Made by a program: the position numbers and the translations under genes. The notes beneath the pieces were generated by a model that saw only the letters and a program-made list of their open reading frames with translations, searched no databases and was not told where the DNA came from. Positions 1-9,955 of a stretch of DNA of 64,000 nucleotides are shown one piece after another. This DNA comes from Saturnia japonica (lineage: Eukaryota; Arthropoda; Insecta; Lepidoptera; Saturniidae). The stretch is taken from assembly GCA_033032175.1 (NCBI GenBank), contig CM065307.1, forward strand, positions 7,688,001 to 7,752,000, read 5' to 3'. Position 1 is the first letter of the stretch; every line of letters starts with the position of its first letter.

Positions 1-629
1 ATAACCATTTCTCGAGCTTTTTCACTTTTCCAATTTGTTTCAAGTGAATCAAAATTGTTTTATCACTCATACCGAAGCCTGCCGCTCACTCTGACGTGGA
101 TTGCGATGGGTCCGCTTCCATCAACACCTTTAATTTTTCATTATTAACTAGAGTCTCCGCCCGTCCAAATCCAGGTCCAATAATGTATCTTCATGTAACA
201 AGTGAGGTATTTGTTAGATGCGTTTTGAAAGTTCGCTGGATATAGGATTTTCAACGTCACACTGAATTCAATATAAGGCCCTTTTAGAGGAAAAAAGTTA
301 TGTATTCAAAAACATATTTTTGTAAATTAACATCTTGGGTACCTGTTTACGCCGCTTTGGATTTTTATACGGTTTACACATTCACATCAAATCCAATGCG
401 CCATTTAAAGGTATCGTGGGAGCCACTCGACCAATTTCATCTCCTGAAATGGTCAGAGTACTGATGGATCACCGGCGCTAGTTCCGCCATCCGCCACTCG
501 CGCGGTATGCATAGCTCCCGCAGCCGCGTGTGCGACACATTTTGTCTCACTTATGCCATTTTGAAAAAACGTATTAAATATATTATATATGTAAATATTG
601 AAGAATTTGGAAACCGCATCGCATCGCAT
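1..629. other. Intergenic, no gene seen
   Basis: AT-rich sequence with stop codons in all frames and no recognisable coding domain. A short GC-richer patch near 460-530 gave no identifiable product. I see no RNA gene here. Confidence 0.5.
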
Positions 630-713
630 TATAAATAATAAAGACGTCGAATACAGTCACATAGAAAATCGAGACCTGCCGTTCAAGCGTTCGAGTTGAC
701 CGAATTGGTGAGT
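630..713 (+). promoter_or_regulatory. Possible core promoter, noncoding first exon and 5' splice site
   Basis: A TATAAATA box (630-637) is followed 25-29 nt later by an initiator-like ACAGTCAC (653-660). About 50 nt on is a strong 5' splice-site match, TTG|GTGAGTACG, with the intron starting at 708. The spacing fits an insect RNA polymerase II promoter with a short 5' noncoding exon. No downstream coding exon of the same gene can be identified before the LINE at 1150, so this is inference from short motifs only and could be chance in AT-rich DNA. Confidence 0.2.
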
Positions 714-1149
714 ACGTATTTTTATTTGGTACCTAAGATTTGGTGTGAACACTCCAGGGCAGGCGACGCACACTCTTTTTCTTTTTGTTATATTTCATTT
801 CCGCATCCGCATCCGCATTACCAGTACCTATCAAATGAAAGGCTGTAATCAGTGCATTTCAAAAATACCTATAGATAGAGCTCGATGTTTTCTGTAACTA
901 GTTTGGAATCAATATTCAAGATTAATCGGCGTATAGGCCTTACTTATAATTCTTTAACATGCTATAATAGTTCAAATATAAAGAAATACTAATTATTTCA
1001 CAGCCATATAATTACAGTATTAAAAACCTTCTAATAATACAGAGAAGTACATTGTTATCATAATGAATTTATTTAACTGAAATAAATAGTTAGATACATA
1101 TTATACTATAATGATCAAACCCAAGGCAAAAAGATGAATACAATTGTAG
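714..1149. other. Intergenic, no gene seen
   Basis: AT-rich with a short CCGCATC-type triplication near 801-818. No ORF1 of the LINE that starts at 1150 is recognisable here, so that element appears truncated just before its EN domain. Confidence 0.45.
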
Positions 1150-3899
1150 ATATACTATCAAAACGTTCGTGGTTTACGAACAAAAACTCATACGATCTTT
1201 AGTAATCTTTCAAATTATAATTTTGATGTAATAGTTCTCACGGAAACTTGGTTGAATAGTAATATACATAGTAATGTATTATTTGACAGCCGTTATATCG
1301 TTTATAGAAGGGATAGGCAAAGCACCGGGCTTCACTGCTACAAAGATGGTGGTGGAGTACTCGGTAGCGGTTTCACGAAACTTTAGTTCTGTCAGACTGC
1401 AGGGTAAGGAATCCATTTGTGAAGACATTGTAATAAAGGTTGAGATAAATAACAGTTTAAGTATAATAATCTGGGGAGTATATCTGCCACCTCCAGTTAA
1501 ACTAGATATGCTGACACTTTTTATAGATAATTTCAACCAGGGTTCTGAAAATTTAAATAATATAATTTTATTAGGTGATTTTAACTTAAGCCAAATTGAT
1601 TGGCTCAGTGTAGTTAACATGTCTAACACTGCTTTTGTTCCTAATGGTTCTCACGTGCCTCAGACATTCCTTGACTTTGTTTCTCTCAATGACTTTAAAC
1701 AGCATAATGATGTACTTAATATTAAAAATAAAATCTTAGATTTGATACTTTGTACTAAAACATTGAGATTAAGCGTAATACGTTCGTTTGATAAGCTGGT
1801 TGATGTTGATCCACTTCACCCTCCTTTGGATGTTACTTTATCTCTTGATTCTTTTATATACCTAAAACCAACTATAGTTTGTGTAAAACGAAATTTTTTC
1901 AAGGCTAATTATGAACTTGTCATATCTGCGCTTAATGAGATTGACTGGATAAAGGAGCTTACGTATTTTACTAATGTTGATGATATGGTTGAAGCATTCT
2001 ACAGCATACTCTACGGCATTATTAATGCTTACATTCCTCAAGAAAAACAAAAAAATGATAAGAAGATTCCTCTATGGTACAACTTGCAATTGATAAAACT
2101 AAACAAACAAAAGATTAAACTTTTACATAAATATAGAACTTACCGCGACCCACTGGACAAAATTTCTCTGCAATTCATTAGCAAACGTTGCTCAGCTTTG
2201 GCAAATGATTGTTACAAAAAATATATAATTAACGTAGAAAATAGTATTAAAAAAAACCCCAAACAGTTCTGGTCTTTTTAAAAAAATAAACGTGGGTCTA
2301 GCAATAATCATTATCCAGCAAGCATGCACTACACCGATAGCGTTGCTACGACTGGAAGTGATATTTGCAACCTATTCGCCACGTACTTTGCATCGGTATA
2401 CTCTAGTCACTCTAATCCTGATAACCCTCTACAGAATGCCAAGCGAGTAACCTTTAATTTATTTAATGATTTTGGGATAACAGTAGAAAATATTGAAAAT
2501 TGTTTAAAAAAACTAGACGTCAACAAGGGTGCGGGACCTGATAACATACCTCCAATTTTTATAACTAAATGTACCCTCTCACTCAGTTTACCGCTATACA
2601 TTATTTACAATGCGTCTTTAAAAGCAGGTATATTTCCTAAACCATGGAAAATAGCTAAGGTGGTCCCAATATTTAAAGCCGGTTGCCCAGAGACAGTCGA
2701 TAATTACCGGCCAATATCGATTCTATCGGTATTTGCTAAGGTATTCGAAGTTCTACTAATTCCAGCCTTGCAATCACATACCAAACAGCAAATAATTAAC
2801 CAACAGCATGGGTTTGTGATGGCAAGGTCAACTAATACTAACTTAGTAACCTATTTAGACTATCTTGTGGAGGCTGTTGATAGACGTTGCCAAGTAGACG
2901 TCATTTATACAGATTTTTCGAAAGCCTTCGATAAAGTTTCCCACAGTAAGCTTCTGAATAAATTACACCGCTGTGGTTTTGGAGAATCACTGTTTAGTTG
3001 GTTTGAATCATACCTATATGGGCGATAACAGTTTGTGGCTGTTAAGGGCTTTATTTCAAAAAATTATGGTGTTACTTCCGGCGTCCCACAAGGTTCACAT
3101 CTAGGACCGTGGTTATTTAATATATTTATAAATGATTTAACACAGTACATTAAACATGCCCAAGTATTTCTATTCGCAGACGACCTGAAGCTAGCTAGAG
3201 TGGTTACTCAGGTGACGGATTGCGAATGCTTACAGGAGGATATAAATAATCTATAAAATTGGTGTTCCACAAACGGTATGCTGTTGAATGGCACTAAATG
3301 CTTTCACATTAAGTTCACCAAGAACTTGCAGCCTATACAGTCTCATTACAAGATATGTGACGTTTCTCTGCAGGAGGTTAGTTATATTAGAGATCTCGGT
3401 GTCATCTTTGATTCTAAACTAACTTTCCAGCATCAGTGTGAAAGCATGGTTGCTAAGGCATCGAGAATGCTAGGATTTATAATGAGATCTTGTAAATTAT
3501 TCAAAACCAATAACACCAGAATCGTGGTTTATAACGCTTACGTTAGATGTATCTTGGAATATTGTAGTGTAGTCTGGTCACCCTCCTATAAGTCCCACCA
3601 ATTGCGAATCGAAAGGGTCCAGAGAAGGTTTGTACGACGCCTGGCGTTTCTTTGTCATCGTAGTAAATATAAATACAGTTATTGGGACAATCTTACATAT
3701 TTTAAAATCAATTCATTAGCACTTCGTCGACAGCTTATGGACATGTTGTTCTTGTACAAAATTTTTAATAACAAAATAGACTGTCCACAATTACTGCAGA
3801 ACTTCAAAATTAGGACACCCAGTAGATATCCCAGATATAAGATACCCATATTCCATACACGACAGGCAAGGACAAATCTCGGATTTAACACCATGGTGT

Positions 3900-3900
<1 letters not shown>
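1150..3900 (+). pseudogene. Endonuclease-reverse transcriptase ORF2 of the split LINE, N-terminal part
   Basis: Encodes an apurinic-type endonuclease followed by reverse transcriptase. It begins with YYQNVRGLRTKT at 1153, then VIVLTETWL (catalytic Glu region) and LLGDFNLSQIDW (about 1570-1610). A one-base insertion near 1365 moves the frame to the one used from 1274 onward. RT signatures follow: NKGAGPDNIP (about 2525), NYRPISILS (about 2702), TDFSKAFDKV (motif A, about 2910), SGVPQGS (about 3077) and FADD (about 3173). Three in-frame TAA stops (2279, 3026, 3254) break an otherwise open frame. The last codons reach ACACCATGGTGTG, where copy A is inserted; the apparent Phe run after this is the A tail of copy A read on the wrong strand. 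Confidence 0.85.
3889..3900. repeat. Target-site duplication of copy A (left)
   Basis: CACCATGGTGTG directly abuts the T tract at 3901 and is repeated at 9887-9898 just beyond the 5' end of copy A. The base before it differs on the two sides (A versus T), which fixes the length at 12 nt, or slightly more if T residues are shared with the tail. Confidence 0.9.
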
Positions 3901-3975
<75 letters not shown>

Positions 3976-4191
3976 AACTGACTACACTGTTAGCCTTAGG
4001 GGCCCTAAAGCCGCTGCGGCTTTTACATCGGACTTGGGGGCGAGCGCAGAGGGCACTCAGCCGCGAAAGTTTTGTGGACGACTCGCACGAGGGTGCCAAA
4101 GTGGCCGGACCTCGGCTCGGGCGGTCGTCGCGTTCGCAAATAGGTCGCGATCTATTCGAATCCCTACACCTACGATTCGAGCTAACTAAAT

Positions 4192-4251
4192 ATACACATA
4201 GGCACGTTCCCTTCCTCCTGGGAGGAAGGAAGGAACCGTGCGTATGTGTAT
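4192..4251 (-). other. Conserved stem-loop in the 3' UTR of the jockey family (copy A)
   Basis: In element sense the sequence runs ATACACATACGCACGG... then CTCCCAGGAG... then ...CGTGCCTATGTGTAT. The arms pair over most of about 26 nt with two or three mismatches or bulges and a CAG loop. The same structure is at 10176-10235 (B), 29134-29193 (C), 37605-37664 (D), about 47252-47311 (E) and near 56618 (F). A second short hairpin, AAAGCCGCAGCGGCTTT, lies nearer the A tail. The likely role is a recognition structure for the element's reverse transcriptase; this is inferred from conservation only. Confidence 0.6.
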
Positions 4252-4472
4252 TCAGTAATCGGAATGTTTCTACACTAACTAGCGCTAACTAACTAGCGTA
4301 AAAAAAGAAAAAAAAAGGTCCCTCACAGAACCTATGTACCTGTGTGGTGTGCACGTGTGTATGTTCATACGTGTGTAGTGTTGTATGTAGGTAGCTAAGT
4401 GATGCACGTACAGTGTCACTTGTATCGCGCGGGCGGTTGCCTGACCCAAGGGTTTCACACCGAGGAACGGAC

Positions 4473-7367
4473 CTAGGCTTGGGTTACCGCTAGAGAGGGT
4501 GGACGTGACGGGTGTGCTGGAGCGAAATTGACCGCCCGCCCTCTGCGGAGAGAACGGTGGTTACGCGGGCGTGGGCGCTGGCACGCTCTGTTTGGAGAGA
4601 CGGATGTGTAATATTTATTCGAATTTTCGATGTGATCGTCGGGATCAATAAAAATATTGCGCGGCCGGCGTTTCCACCGGATGTCCGTGGGTGCCGGAAC
4701 ATAAGTGGCGGCTGTTTTTATTAACGGATTCGCGTGGTTCGACGCGGTGTCGAAATACGAACGGGAGAGCTGTTTAACGTAGGCATGTATCGAAGGAAGC
4801 TCCATATCTCTATGGAGATCTACGCTTCGAACATACCACGGGGCCCCGGTGAGACGATAGAGGAACCTATTCTGTATCGATTGTAACCGTTTGAAACTCG
4901 ACTCGGACATATGTGCGAACACGGCGCAACTGTATGTCAAAATTGGTCGAATACACGTCTTGTAGAGCGTGAGCTTATGTCGCGTGGACATTTTACTCAC
5001 CGAACACAACAGAGGATGCAACCGGCCCAGGACCCACGCGGCCCTGTTCCTAACCTTACGGATGTGGGGTCTAAAAGAGAGCCTACTATCTAGGGTTACC
5101 CCTAGATATTTGGTCTCTCTTACATACGGAATCGGATTATCGTAGAGCTTAACAGGTTTAAGCTTCCACGGTATCTGTGACGAATCCGCATCGAAGAGCA
5201 TCGCGGCGCTCTTCGAGGAATTAACGGCTATACGCCACTCGTTAAACCACTTCCCGAGAGTGGTCACGGAGCGTTGGACTTTGTGTCTGAGGTGGGATCT
5301 ATTCCTATCTGAGGCATATAAGACTGTATCGTCAGCGTATAGCCCTACCTCGACCTCCGGGAGTCGAGGTAGGTCACTGACGTACAGTTTAAATAGGCTA
5401 GGAGCCAGGATCGATCCTTGGGGAACGCCTGAGCGTATTGGACGGGGCGTGGACAATTCACCTTCCACTCTATAGCGGAAGGTGCGATCTGTTAGATAGT
5501 CGCGAATTATTTTAATTAGCCTATCGGGGACTTCAAAGCGGTACAACTTGTAAACCAATCCCTCGTGCCAGACCTTGTCAAAGGCCTTGGCCACGTCGAA
5601 AAAGACCGCAAGTGTACGGCGGGGCTTATAAAGTTCAGCAAAATTAAATGCAACGTGCTCCGTGAGGCGGTGCACTTGATGAGTGCAAGAATATCTAGCA
5701 CGGAAACCGAATTGCTCAGGCGGATAGAGGTCTTTCTCCTCTATTATTGGCTTGAGACGGTTCAGAAGGATCCGCTCGTAAATTTTCCCTAACGTATTTA
5801 GGAGACTGATCGGGCGATAGCTGTCGGGAAGCGACGCGCTCTTGCCGGGCTTACGGATACCTATGACTATTGCCTTTTTCCAGGCGGCTGGAAAATGGCA
5901 GTGGACTATGGCTACATTGAAGATGCAGACCAATAGAGCTATGAGGCGATCAGGAAGAAGCCTAAGTACTTTGTTCCTAATCCCGTCGGGACCTGGTGCT
6001 TTTCTGAGCTTAAGGCTTTTTATAATGGAAAGAACCTCCTCAGACGTGACTGGGGACAGGGAGTCTGTCGCGGGGAGCTTGTCCAGCTCCCGCACGCATC
6101 CATCGATACCCTCGACCCGGTCGGTATTTGCATCGACACTGTTCGGAGAGCACTGGCTCTCCAAACAAGTGGCGAGGCACTCCGCCTTGTCGCTGCTATC
6201 GAAGGCGAGCGGTATACCGGGACCCCTCTCGAGGGGGGGCATAAGATAAGAAGCCTCTATTTTGAGGCTGCGAGCTAGTTTCCAGTAAGCCAGATGCGAC
6301 GGCCTTAGCCCTTCGACGAGGGCGTCCCATCTGTGACTCCTGAGTTCTAATATGCGGGCTCTAACCGCTCTCTGAAGCGCGCGTAAGCGTGCGCGGTTTT
6401 CCTCGGTCGGATAGTGGTCGTGCGCACGAGTCGCCGCGTTCTTTTCCGTCAACAACGCCCGCACGTCGGCAGGGAGTACGAAGCGGCGATCGCTCGCCTC
6501 TTCGACCTCTCTCGAGGCCTCTCCGATGCCGACCTGCAGGTGGTCGACCAGGGAATCGATCGCGAGATCTACATCCGCAACGGACCCCAATACGTCCGGG
6601 ATCCTATCTAAGCTGGACGAGGACGGCCTGTCCGCAAGATAATGTTTTAGCTTGGCATAGTCAACCACTTGGACCGAAGGAGGGCTAGAGTCGTCTGGTT
6701 GACCTAGCTGCATGATGACCGGACGGTGGTCGGAGTCGAGCTCGTGTACGACCCGAATGAGTCGTAACCGAAGCGCGATACCCTTAATGAGAGCTACATC
6801 AAGCACTGTCGGCATACAGTTGTCTTGAAAGTGGGTGGGAGTGGGTGGCGCTATGACATCAAAGTTTAGCACGTTCGTTAGCTCTTCGAGTTTAACACCA
6901 TTTCTGGAGTCTCTCCAATTGCCAAACGAAGTGTGTCCACAATTGAGGTCACCCGCTTTAATGACCGATTCACCGAGCGAAAGTAGCTTTTCTAGGTCAG
7001 ACCTGAGAGGCACTTTCCTCGGCGAGAGATAAATTGAAACTAACGTTATGGACGGGTGGTCGGTCATTCCTAGTCTACACACGGATACTTCCATATTGGT
7101 AAGTATCGGAGGATCTACCGGCGTACAATATAACGATCGTTTGTAATAAATGAGAGTGCCGCCCCCGCGGCCGGCCCGGTCATTTCTTACAATATTGTAG
7201 TTCGCGATTTTCGGATCACGTTTAGCACGCTTTAAGAGCGTCTCCTGCACTAAAAGAACATCTACTTGGTGATCTTTAAGAAAGGTCGCGACGAGATCAC
7301 GCTGCGGTAGTAGGCTTCGCGCGTTAAAAAATGAAAGATTTAACGCTTTCGGCTTAAACTTTGCCAT
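4473..7367 (-). CDS. Jockey-clade LINE ORF2: endonuclease-reverse transcriptase, copy A
   Basis: A 964-aa protein for target-primed reverse transcription. The APE-type endonuclease occupies about 1-220, with N15 (FNARS), E42 (VQETLL), D140/N142 (AGDLNCG) and the terminal SDHRPV at 212-217. Reverse transcriptase lies at about 445-720: KAPGPDGIRN (456-465), YRPISLLN, motif A FFDVAKAFDKVW with D591, SGVPQGSIL, and YADD at 677-680. A C-terminal Arg-rich tail follows, with no RNase H seen. The frame is fully open. Compared with copy E it has non-consensus residues: K137 next to the catalytic D140 (Ile in E), R155 (Ser in E), K466 (Glu in E) and K660 (Asn in E). An intact frame therefore does not guarantee full activity. 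Confidence 0.93.
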   Translation of the reverse strand: MAKFKPKALNLSFFNARSLLPQRDLVATFLKDHQVDVLLVQETLLKRAKRDPKIANYNIVRNDRAGRGGGTLIYYKRSLYCTPVDPPILTNMEVSVCRLGMTDHPSITLVSIYLSPRKVPLRSDLEKLLSLGESVIKAGDLNCGHTSFGNWRDSRNGVKLEELTNVLNFDVIAPPTPTHFQDNCMPTVLDVALIKGIALRLRLIRVVHELDSDHRPVIMQLGQPDDSSPPSVQVVDYAKLKHYLADRPSSSSLDRIPDVLGSVADVDLAIDSLVDHLQVGIGEASREVEEASDRRFVLPADVRALLTEKNAATRAHDHYPTEENRARLRALQRAVRARILELRSHRWDALVEGLRPSHLAYWKLARSLKIEASYLMPPLERGPGIPLAFDSSDKAECLATCLESQCSPNSVDANTDRVEGIDGCVRELDKLPATDSLSPVTSEEVLSIIKSLKLRKAPGPDGIRNKVLRLLPDRLIALLVCIFNVAIVHCHFPAAWKKAIVIGIRKPGKSASLPDSYRPISLLNTLGKIYERILLNRLKPIIEEKDLYPPEQFGFRARYSCTHQVHRLTEHVAFNFAELYKPRRTLAVFFDVAKAFDKVWHEGLVYKLYRFEVPDRLIKIIRDYLTDRTFRYRVEGELSTPRPIRSGVPQGSILAPSLFKLYVSDLPRLPEVEVGLYADDTVLYASDRNRSHLRHKVQRSVTTLGKWFNEWRIAVNSSKSAAMLFDADSSQIPWKLKPVKLYDNPIPYVRETKYLGVTLDSRLSFRPHIRKVRNRAAWVLGRLHPLLCSVSKMSTRHKLTLYKTCIRPILTYSCAVFAHMSESSFKRLQSIQNRFLYRLTGAPWYVRSVDLHRDMELPSIHAYVKQLSRSYFDTASNHANPLIKTAATYVPAPTDIRWKRRPRNIFIDPDDHIENSNKYYTSVSPNRACQRPRPRNHRSLRRGRAVNFAPAHPSRPPSLAVTQA

Positions 7368-9237
7368 TGAAAGGCCCTAAGTTATTATTACACGCCTCAC
7401 GGTCGAGACGTTGTAGTGTCTCTGAGAGGCGGGGGAACGCGCAAGCGGTCTTGATGAGACCGAAGCGCTCCAGATGGTCATTGTAGTCAATGAGCTCGCG
7501 GATATCGTGCTCGCGAAGGAGCAGTATCATTAAGTCGTTACTATTAACGACAACGTTAGCGGGCGCGCGGGGCGCAGGAGCGCGGGGCGCGGGAATATCC
7601 ATAGCCATAAGGGGCTGTGGATTGGGGCGACGGGGGCCCCATGCGTTCTGCGATGAACGCACGGGTTGCGGTTGCACCGCGCGGGGTGCGGAGAGGCCAG
7701 CGGCGGCCGGGGACTGGCGCGGGACCGGCAGCGCGGGAAATTCCCCTGACGCCAGCGGGGGTTGCGCTTTGATGGCTGAGGCGGGGGGCGCCGCCCGGGG
7801 GGCCACCTGCCTCTGCGTGCGTGGCCGCGTGGTACGCGGGGCCTTGGGGCAACCGCGATAATTCGCGGGATGCCCCTCCTCCCCGCATAACACGCAGCTC
7901 GGGGGGACGACGGAGTCACGCTCGCGCGTGCACTCCCGGGTGGGGTGGTCCTCTCGGCACTTTACGCACCGCGGACGAGAGTGACAGGTACGGGCAGCGT
8001 GCCCGTACAGCTGGCAGTTGTGGCACTGCGCAGGCTGGTGGTTTTTGTATGGGGGCTCCACGTTAATCCCGGAGAGCCCACACACCGTCTCTAGCTGGAA
8101 GATGGCCTTTCCCTCGGGGGAAAGGTCCAATATGGCCACTACCATTTGTAGTGGCCGCTTATCTTTACTGTACATCCGGTGTACTTCCCGGATGGGATAA
8201 CTTTGCTCCTTGAGCGAGGAGCACACCTCCGACGGGTCGAGCTCCACCGGAATGCGGCGGATGACCACTCGGAGGACGCGCTCCTCCGCGAGCGAATACG
8301 TATAAAATTGCAGACCTTTCTGCCGGAGGAGGGTGGTTAGTTTACGGCGAGTTTCCGAAGAACTCACCGAAATAGAAATCCCGTTGACTATGTTTCTAGC
8401 CTTGTGGTAGTCGAGTTTGAGTCTGCGCATCTCATTGCAGACTCCCATCCAGGCTGCCTTGTCCCGGATTATGATTGGAGGTGGGGCACGCTCTTTTTTC
8501 CCGCCGGCGGGCGCGGGGAGCTGGGAGGACGCGGGGGCGGCGGCGCCCCTGACTACTGCCTTAGCTATTACCTTAGGCGCCGGTTGAGCAGTCGGACTGC
8601 TACGCGCCGTTCGCTTACGCGACGCCACGACGGTGAAGCCGTCGTTCTCGGTATCCATCTCCGGAGATGGATCCGGACACGTGGGCGAGTCTTGTTCGAC
8701 CGGAAGGGCCGAAAACGAGTTTTTCGTCTTTAACGCGGATTCCGTGGATCGCGCGGGACGGACGTACGGGCTATTTTTGGCAACCCTAGATTGAGATCGC
8801 GAATTACGCGGCCCTCGCCTAACGGAGACGGGGCTTGACCCGCGCGATTGGCTAGTCGGGACAGGGGGCGTGGCCGTAGGCGCGGCCACGGCCCCGGATG
8901 ACGCGGCGGACAGGCGCGTAACGCTGCGCGTGGGACGTTTGGGCGCGACGCCGACTGGCGCGGCGCCAGTGGATGTAACGGTCGCGGCCGTGACGTCATC
9001 GGCCGCCTTGCTACCTGAAGCGGCCGCCTCGCTACCTGAAACGGCCTCATGACGGGTCGCGGTCGCAGCGGTGCGACGCACGCAGGCGTTCTCAGGTAGA
9101 TTACGGTATTCTTCGTCTAGAGAGGGACACCGTAATACGACGAAATTTTGATAGCGCTGGTATTGAAACTCCAGCGCTTTCATCCTGGCTTGCAACTTGC
9201 CTATGCAAGTGGCCAGGTCGGCAACGTTATTTGCCAT
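7354..9237 (-). CDS. Jockey-clade LINE ORF1 protein (Gag-like, zinc knuckle), copy A
   Basis: A 627-aa nucleic-acid-binding protein expected to coat the element RNA. The start at 9237 (MANNVADLATCIGKL) opens a short possible coiled coil. A low-complexity Ala/Pro/Ser/Arg region follows (about 60-270). A PRE_C2HC-type domain lies at about 325-400 (VLRVVIRRIPVELDPSEVC...). Three zinc knuckles span 405-463: CHNCQLYGHAARTC (CX2CX4HX4C), CVKCREDHPTREC (CX2CX3HX4C) and CVLCGEEGHPANYRGC (CX2CX4HX6C). A Pro/Ala/Arg repeat (APRAPAPRAPA) precedes the C-terminal segment. The reading frame is intact. It overlaps the ORF2 start by 14 nt. The family assignment rests on the domain order and on the ORF2 that follows. 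Confidence 0.9.
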   Translation of the reverse strand: MANNVADLATCIGKLQARMKALEFQYQRYQNFVVLRCPSLDEEYRNLPENACVRRTAATATRHEAVSGSEAAASGSKAADDVTAATVTSTGAAPVGVAPKRPTRSVTRLSAASSGAVAAPTATPPVPTSQSRGSSPVSVRRGPRNSRSQSRVAKNSPYVRPARSTESALKTKNSFSALPVEQDSPTCPDPSPEMDTENDGFTVVASRKRTARSSPTAQPAPKVIAKAVVRGAAAPASSQLPAPAGGKKERAPPPIIIRDKAAWMGVCNEMRRLKLDYHKARNIVNGISISVSSSETRRKLTTLLRQKGLQFYTYSLAEERVLRVVIRRIPVELDPSEVCSSLKEQSYPIREVHRMYSKDKRPLQMVVAILDLSPEGKAIFQLETVCGLSGINVEPPYKNHQPAQCHNCQLYGHAARTCHSRPRCVKCREDHPTRECTRERDSVVPPSCVLCGEEGHPANYRGCPKAPRTTRPRTQRQVAPRAAPPASAIKAQPPLASGEFPALPVPRQSPAAAGLSAPRAVQPQPVRSSQNAWGPRRPNPQPLMAMDIPAPRAPAPRAPANVVVNSNDLMILLLREHDIRELIDYNDHLERFGLIKTACAFPRLSETLQRLDREACNNNLGPFNGKV

Positions 9238-9886
9238 GGCGGCAGAAGAGGGAGGACAGTGGGATATTTTTATTTAATTTTAAATTTAAAGGCCTCCCTG
9301 CCTTAGGGGCAGGGGGGTTGCGCCAAAAAAATTTAAAAGACTATCGGAGTCGGCAAGAGACCTGTTGTCAAGGTGCAATGACACACAGGAAGGACCTATC
9401 AACCCTAAGGAGCCCTAACAAGCCCGGGGCCGAGGACGCAGACCGGTAATTAAACCGGGCTAGGCCCAAACAGGTTCCCGGGGATGGAGTGTGCAGGATC
9501 GGAAGGTTTGGCAGGAGACACCTGGGGCAAGACTATGCGATAACCGCAAAGGCCTAGATTCCCAGGCCCGTCCGAGTCTGGCTGTTTGTCTCTGAAGGAG
9601 ACAACCAGCGGGCTGCTCGGGTCACGCCCCACTTGCCTTCGTTGGCACCGTCAGGTATCCAGCAAGTGACCACAAAACCGTGGATTTACAAAAAAAAACA
9701 AGCAAGTCGCACCGAAAAGTGCGGTTTAGCACGCGAGCGTTAGACACTTGTTGGTTTACGTTGTTATTGCAACAATATATTTGAAATAAATTCCAAATAT
9801 AAGATCGCAACAATTAAGTCACGTGATGGTCAAAATTGAAAACGGAGCGACACGTCCATTCGCAACAGTGACCAAATCGGAACACT
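9238..9886 (-). promoter_or_regulatory. 5' UTR / internal promoter region of copy A
   Basis: About 650 nt between the element start and the ORF1 ATG. LINEs of this type carry an internal RNA polymerase II promoter at the 5' end; no TATA box is expected and none is clear here. Several blocks match the 5' UTR of copy D, including GGGCGTGACCCGAGC and CTCGGACGGGCCTGGGAATC, so the region is conserved between subfamilies. The matching region in copy E is 52283-52924. Confidence 0.6.
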
Positions 9887-9896
9887 CACCATGGTG

Positions 9897-9900
<4 letters not shown>
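9887..9900. repeat. Shared target-site duplication between copies A and B
   Basis: CACCATGGTGTGTA. Positions 9887-9898 match 3889-3900 and form the right duplication of copy A. Positions 9888-9900 (ACCATGGTGTGTA) match 12434-12446 and form the left duplication of copy B. One short sequence therefore serves two insertions. Confidence 0.9.

Positions 9901-9955
<55 letters not shown>

Larger units (their letters stand above)
3901..9886 (-). mobile_element. Full-length jockey-clade LINE, copy A
   Basis: A 5986-bp non-LTR retrotransposon. On the minus strand, in order: 5' end near 9886 (GTTCCGATTTGGTC...), 5' UTR of about 650 nt, ORF1 (9237-7354), ORF2 (7367-4473), 3' UTR of about 500 nt with a stem-loop, and a 74-nt A tail (T tract 3901-3974). 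It is flanked by a 12-nt target-site duplication. Copies D and E begin with the same kind of 5' sequence, which confirms the element start. Both ORFs are open, so this is the most complete copy in the window. Confidence 0.93.

Noticed and set aside
2279..3256. Three in-frame TAA codons as programmed readthrough
   Set aside because: They coincide with an upstream frameshift and 5' truncation in an old element, so ordinary decay explains them.
3278..3976. 232-aa frame ending in a long Phe run
   Set aside because: The Phe run is the T tract of copy A on the opposite strand; the true LINE C-terminus lies at 12447-12556.
3791..4099. Lys-rich minus-strand frame
   Set aside because: It reads through the A tail and 3' UTR of copy A; not a protein.
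4512..7032. Several 60-135 aa plus-strand frames within copy A (and equivalents in B and E)
   Set aside because: All are antisense shadows of ORF2; they recur only because the copies are nearly identical.
7490..8066. Gly/Ala/Arg-rich frames opposite ORF1
   Set aside because: GC-rich low-complexity shadows of the ORF1 Pro/Ala/Arg region.
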